From NCBI GenBank assembly GCA_002189035.1, contig CM007990.1, forward strand, positions 3,534,001 through 3,598,000: a DNA stretch of 64,000 nucleotides, written 5' to 3'. Shown piece by piece: positions 60,721-64,000 of the stretch; position 1 is the stretch's first letter; each line of letters opens with the position of its first letter. The translations under genes and the position numbers were made by a program. This DNA comes from Utricularia gibba. Its lineage: Eukaryota > Streptophyta > Magnoliopsida > Lamiales > Lentibulariaceae. The notes beneath the pieces are model-generated. The model did not search any database, was not told the origin of the DNA, and worked only from the letters and a program-made list of their open reading frames with translations.

Positions 60721-61267
60721 ATGAATATATTTTCATGATAACATGTGTTAATTTGTCACTTTTGGTTCAACAAGTCATCACTAAATTGCGCTTACAATTT
60801 TAGTCACTTTGAGCTGAGATTCATAGGGCATTAGAGTCATTTACTCGGAACCATGATTCGACATGTAGGAGAGCTGTTAGCATAGGCCGTACTATAGTAA
60901 ACGATTTCAAATATCAATGAATAGTGGACAAAACACTCAAGACTAATCAACGAGGCATACTGATCAAACTTTATATAAATGTCATGAATATATTACATTA
61001 AATCAAAATCATAATATTTTATAAATAAAACTTTATAGTATAGTATGACTATACTATAATTTTAATAATAAAACTTTGTCCATATGTTTACACGTATGAT
61101 ATTTTCATTTTATTGGACATTTTTTTTAATCAAACAATAATGGAAATATAAATTTTTAAAACTTTAATAAATAAAATGTTTAATAATAAAATTTTTGAAA
61201 AATGAATAAATACTTTCAAATTAATAGAATTGTTTTTAAGGTATAAAGATTTATAATTCTAAAAAAC

Positions 61268-61568
61268 CAGAACGATTATGTTTCAAAAATTTTGAAATAC
61301 TTATTTCAAAAGAAAATTTAAATTTTTCTAACAATTTAATAAAATGTTTTCTAAATACTTATTTTAAATAAATAATATATTATAATTTTTCATTAATAAT
61401 AACTAATTCTTTTTCTATAATGAATAATACTTAGTTAATAATTTTGATATTATGAATACATGTTTCACAAAACAAAGATATGTTATGTAAATATTATAAT
61501 AAAACTTATGCATAATCTATTTTTATGAAAATAGTTACTGAATATTAACAAAATACAAGTTATAATAT

Positions 61569-61609
<41 letters not shown>

Positions 61610-61690
61610 AGTTTTCTATATTCAGTTATATACAATTCACATGATGAATATTTTTCTAAAAAAAGGTTTTTAATATTGGATAGTTTTCAA
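61268..61690 (-). repeat. Right terminal inverted repeat of the MULE
   Basis: Reverse complement of 56761-57175, interrupted at 61574-61605 by an (AT)n run absent from the left copy. Confidence 0.8.
61574..61605. repeat. (AT)n microsatellite
   Basis: An uninterrupted AT dinucleotide run of about 32 bases inside the right terminal repeat of the MULE, ending in ATGTATAG. The left repeat has only a short ATGTATATATGTAT at the matching place. Confidence 0.9.
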
Positions 61691-62760
61691 AATAACTATT
61701 CCGTGTTCACGATTGTAGGAGAGTCTAGAGTGATGGTGATACAATTCCAAATAAAAAACATATCGCCTTTGTGCAACGATACAAAATATTCGATTCTTGA
61801 TTGATTTTAAACTTCAAATATTAAAAAAGAATATTGATTTAATTTACATCTCGTTTTAATATATACCAAACAAGCTCTTGAATTTTATCTTTTACATCAT
61901 CAAAACTCTCAAGAGTCAACTAAATCTACATTTGGAAAACCTATGAATCACTTTTATTCATAATGATCTTGGATAGAATTGATTTTATATATAAACATAT
62001 GTCAAATTATCTTCTAAGAGAATTAATTTTTAAGAATCACTTCACAATTGTAATTGAAATTATAATTATACCATAACTAATTTTTAAATTATAATTTTAA
62101 TATAAATATTGTTAAGTTAAAATCATAACATAAATTATAATTTAAAAATCATATAATATTTCTATAATAGAAATAGTATATAAAAATATTTTTTAATTAT
62201 AAAGTTATAAAATATAATTAATAATATATATGAATAAATATGTTATTTAATTATCAAAATCAATTCTGATTTTTTATATTCCAAATATGAATTATTTTAT
62301 AGTAATAATTATAAAAAATACTTTCAAATATATATCGATTCTAATTCTATTAAAATTTTCAATTATATTGAAATCAATTTTAGAATGATTTTTCCCAACA
62401 TGGCCTAAACGTTTCATGTTAGTGTGCCGAAAAAGAAGTAAGGATGAATACTTCTTGAGCTTCAAAACTTAGAAAGACGTCACATAATTACAATTTTAAT
62501 TTAAATGAAAATATAGAGATTTATTGTGTATGCACACCCACCCCCATAGGGTATATTATTAATTGTGTGTATGCGTGTATTTGCATTAAAATAAATAAAT
62601 AAAATAAACAATGCAGTGCGCTACGCCATCGACTGATTGGGGGTAATTGCGCTGACGGCCGATAATATTGTTCTGACCATCACCTACCCCAACCCAACTC
62701 AACCCAGAAAAAGCAATATAAATAATATTGTTCATTAAAATCATTATATTAATAATGTTA
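61691..62760. other. AT-rich spacer
   Basis: No coding signal. 62600-62700 is less AT-rich but carries only a short low-quality minus frame (62586-62810). Confidence 0.4.
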
Positions 62761-62761
62761 T

Positions 62762-62780
62762 GCGCCACTAGCAGTGGCGC
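62762..62780. repeat. Perfect hairpin GCGCCACT-AGC-AGTGGCGC
   Basis: An eight-base perfect inverted repeat with a three-base loop. The arm sequence recurs in variant form in the tandem units at 62841-62898. Confidence 0.75.
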
Positions 62781-62840
62781 TTTTATATGCACAATGAGTG
62801 GTGCCATCAATGATGGAGTCTTCTCTAAGGCACCTTAGGT

Positions 62841-62898
62841 AAGGCACCGTCCGTGATGGCGCATTAGATAAGCCACCATACGTGATGGTGCTATAGAT
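62841..62898. repeat. 29-bp tandem duplication
   Basis: Unit 1 (62841-62869) begins AAGGCACCGTCCGTGATGG. Unit 2 (62870-62898) begins AAGCCACCATACGTGATGG. Both end in TAGAT, with about six differences. A further partial copy (GTGCCATCAATGATGG) lies at 62801-62816. Confidence 0.75.
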
Positions 62899-63099
62899 CT
62901 GCTAAGCCCATACTTCTTCTTCTATATATATCTCACATATTAACAATTTTTTTCATTCATCTTCAAAGTTGAATAGAATCGGAGTTGAAGAAAATTTTGG
63001 TAATATCGTTTTTTCATTTTATAGTATTATTTATTTAAATTTTTATATTTCATAATAATTATACAATAATTGATTACATATATTTGTTTTACCATTTCA

Positions 63100-64000
63100 A
63101 AATGGATAAATACACTAGCGATTTTTTTTCATTTTTTTGGAATGCCATGTGATTTGCCCTACAATGAGGGTGAAAGTTCGCATACTCCTTCATGGCCTTG
63201 CACCAATATACCAAATGTCAATTATGGAGGTACTTATTTAATTACATATGTTAAGACATCCATTTTTTTATACTTATAATAATTAATTGTATTGTAGGTG
63301 TATCTTCAAGTCTTCAATTATCATTATCTTTAAATCATGATAACAATCCAAGTGTAAACATGGCTGAAGGATTCCCCATAGAAGGTAATTTTAGTGAGAT
63401 TAAGTCTTAATATATAAAATTATTATCATTAATTTTTTTTAAGATATAGTCGACCTTGATGATGACGGTGGAGACACCGACTCGATTGAGGATTTTGAAG
63501 CCCTACCAACAAATGTTTGTGAGGACGAAGCACTAGAGACTGGAATTGAGGCACCTCGTGCAGTACAATTGCCCGGATCTCACTCTCGACAATTCTCTGG
63601 GGTGTTTCGTGAGGGAGGAATACTCTCTATCCAAAACAATTTGGTAAACACTTTCGTATCCGAAGAATTTAAATATGGTGGCAAATATAAGCGATACGAT
63701 GAGAAGGTACATGTGCTGAATAAGGAAATTGCATTTGCTAGTAAAGTTCATTCCCAATATTGTGTTGCCCACTATCATATAAAACGAGGATATGAATTCA
63801 TTGTTCATGTTAGTCAGCCCACATTCTGGGAGGGCAAATGTGCTCGTGCTAACATGGATCCTAAGTGTTAATGGCGCACAAAGATTATGCGATCTGCACG
63901 TGATGGAGTTTGGCAAGTATCAGTTTGTGACTTTCCACATACTTACATGGCATATATGGATGGAGCGCAACATCGCAACCTTTCTGGTTTATTCATTGGA
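63100..64000 (+). pseudogene. Second MULE-type transposase, N-terminal part, cut by the window edge
   Basis: Exon-like pieces at about 63140-63230 (MPCDLPYNEGESS), 63298-63384 and 63446-63960 join into a protein. It has an acidic stretch (DLDDDGGDTDSIEDFEALP), then FVSEEFKYGG, the HIKRGYEFIVH region, and WRTKIMRSARDGVWQVSV followed by PHTYMAYMDG. This order fits the Mutator DNA-binding domain (PF03108-like) that precedes the transposase core. A TAA at 63869-63871 separates MDPKC from WRTKI, where the family reads straight through. The rest lies beyond 64000. Confidence 0.6.

Larger units (their letters stand above)
56761..61690 (+). mobile_element. Mutator-like element with long terminal inverted repeats
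   Basis: About 4.9 kb. 56761-57175 is matched by the reverse complement of 61268-61690 along its whole length with scattered changes (roughly 75-80% by eye). Shared blocks include TTGAAAACTA at both outer ends, TTCATNATGTGAATTG, ATATCAAAATTATTAACT and TTTAAATTTTCTTTT. The interior carries the remains of a MULE transposase on the plus strand (59560-60720). Long terminal repeats plus this transposase family define a TIR-MULE. No clear 9-bp target duplication was found at the ends I chose, so the true ends may differ by some bases. Confidence 0.8.

Noticed and set aside
62841-62898. CRISPR-like direct repeats of 29 bp
   Set aside because: The units are contiguous without spacers, only two are present, and the DNA is plant nuclear.

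Overview
The window is nuclear DNA from a flowering plant, most likely a eudicot. Protein-coding genes have many short exons with GT-AG (and one GC-AG) introns, long AT-rich spacers separate them, and every recognisable gene has a close Arabidopsis counterpart that I know. I cannot name the species. About one third of the window is genes; the rest is decayed transposons, organelle-derived DNA and AT-rich spacer.

Layout. 1-14.5 kb is a gene-free, nested repeat region. A copy of mitochondrial cox2 (exon 1, a group II intron, exon 2) is followed directly by a reversed 5' portion of plastid rbcL. A Ty1/copia element with a 5-bp target duplication sits inside the group II intron copy. A decayed Ty3/gypsy element follows. 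14.5-16.5 kb (minus) is an intronless CCCH zinc-finger/ankyrin gene of the OXS2/C3H30 type. 19.4-21.3 kb (plus) is an intronless DYW-class PPR gene closely resembling MEF1, a mitochondrial RNA-editing factor. 21.3-32.6 kb is a second repeat region, with a 3'-truncated relative of the first copia element and gypsy fragments on both strands. 33.5-35.9 kb (minus) is a P-class PPR gene of the At1g79540 type, broken by one frameshift. It is divergent from a complete 26-exon peroxisomal insulin-degrading-enzyme-like (M16) gene at 37.5-45.0 kb. A plus-strand copia tail separates this from a 22-exon villin gene at 47.5-53.0 kb, which carries one frameshift in exon 5. 53-64 kb is gene-poor: a fold-back element at 55.3 kb, a 4.9-kb Mutator-like element with ~0.4-kb terminal inverted repeats, and the start of a second Mutator-like transposase running off the end.

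The genes do not form a pathway. The neighbourhood nevertheless looks ancestral: from memory, the Arabidopsis counterparts of the villin, M16 peptidase and CCCH genes all lie close together at At2g41740-At2g41900. The two PPR genes are not from that block. All exon boundaries were placed by reading frame, splice consensus and remembered homologue structure; no alignment or transcript evidence was available.
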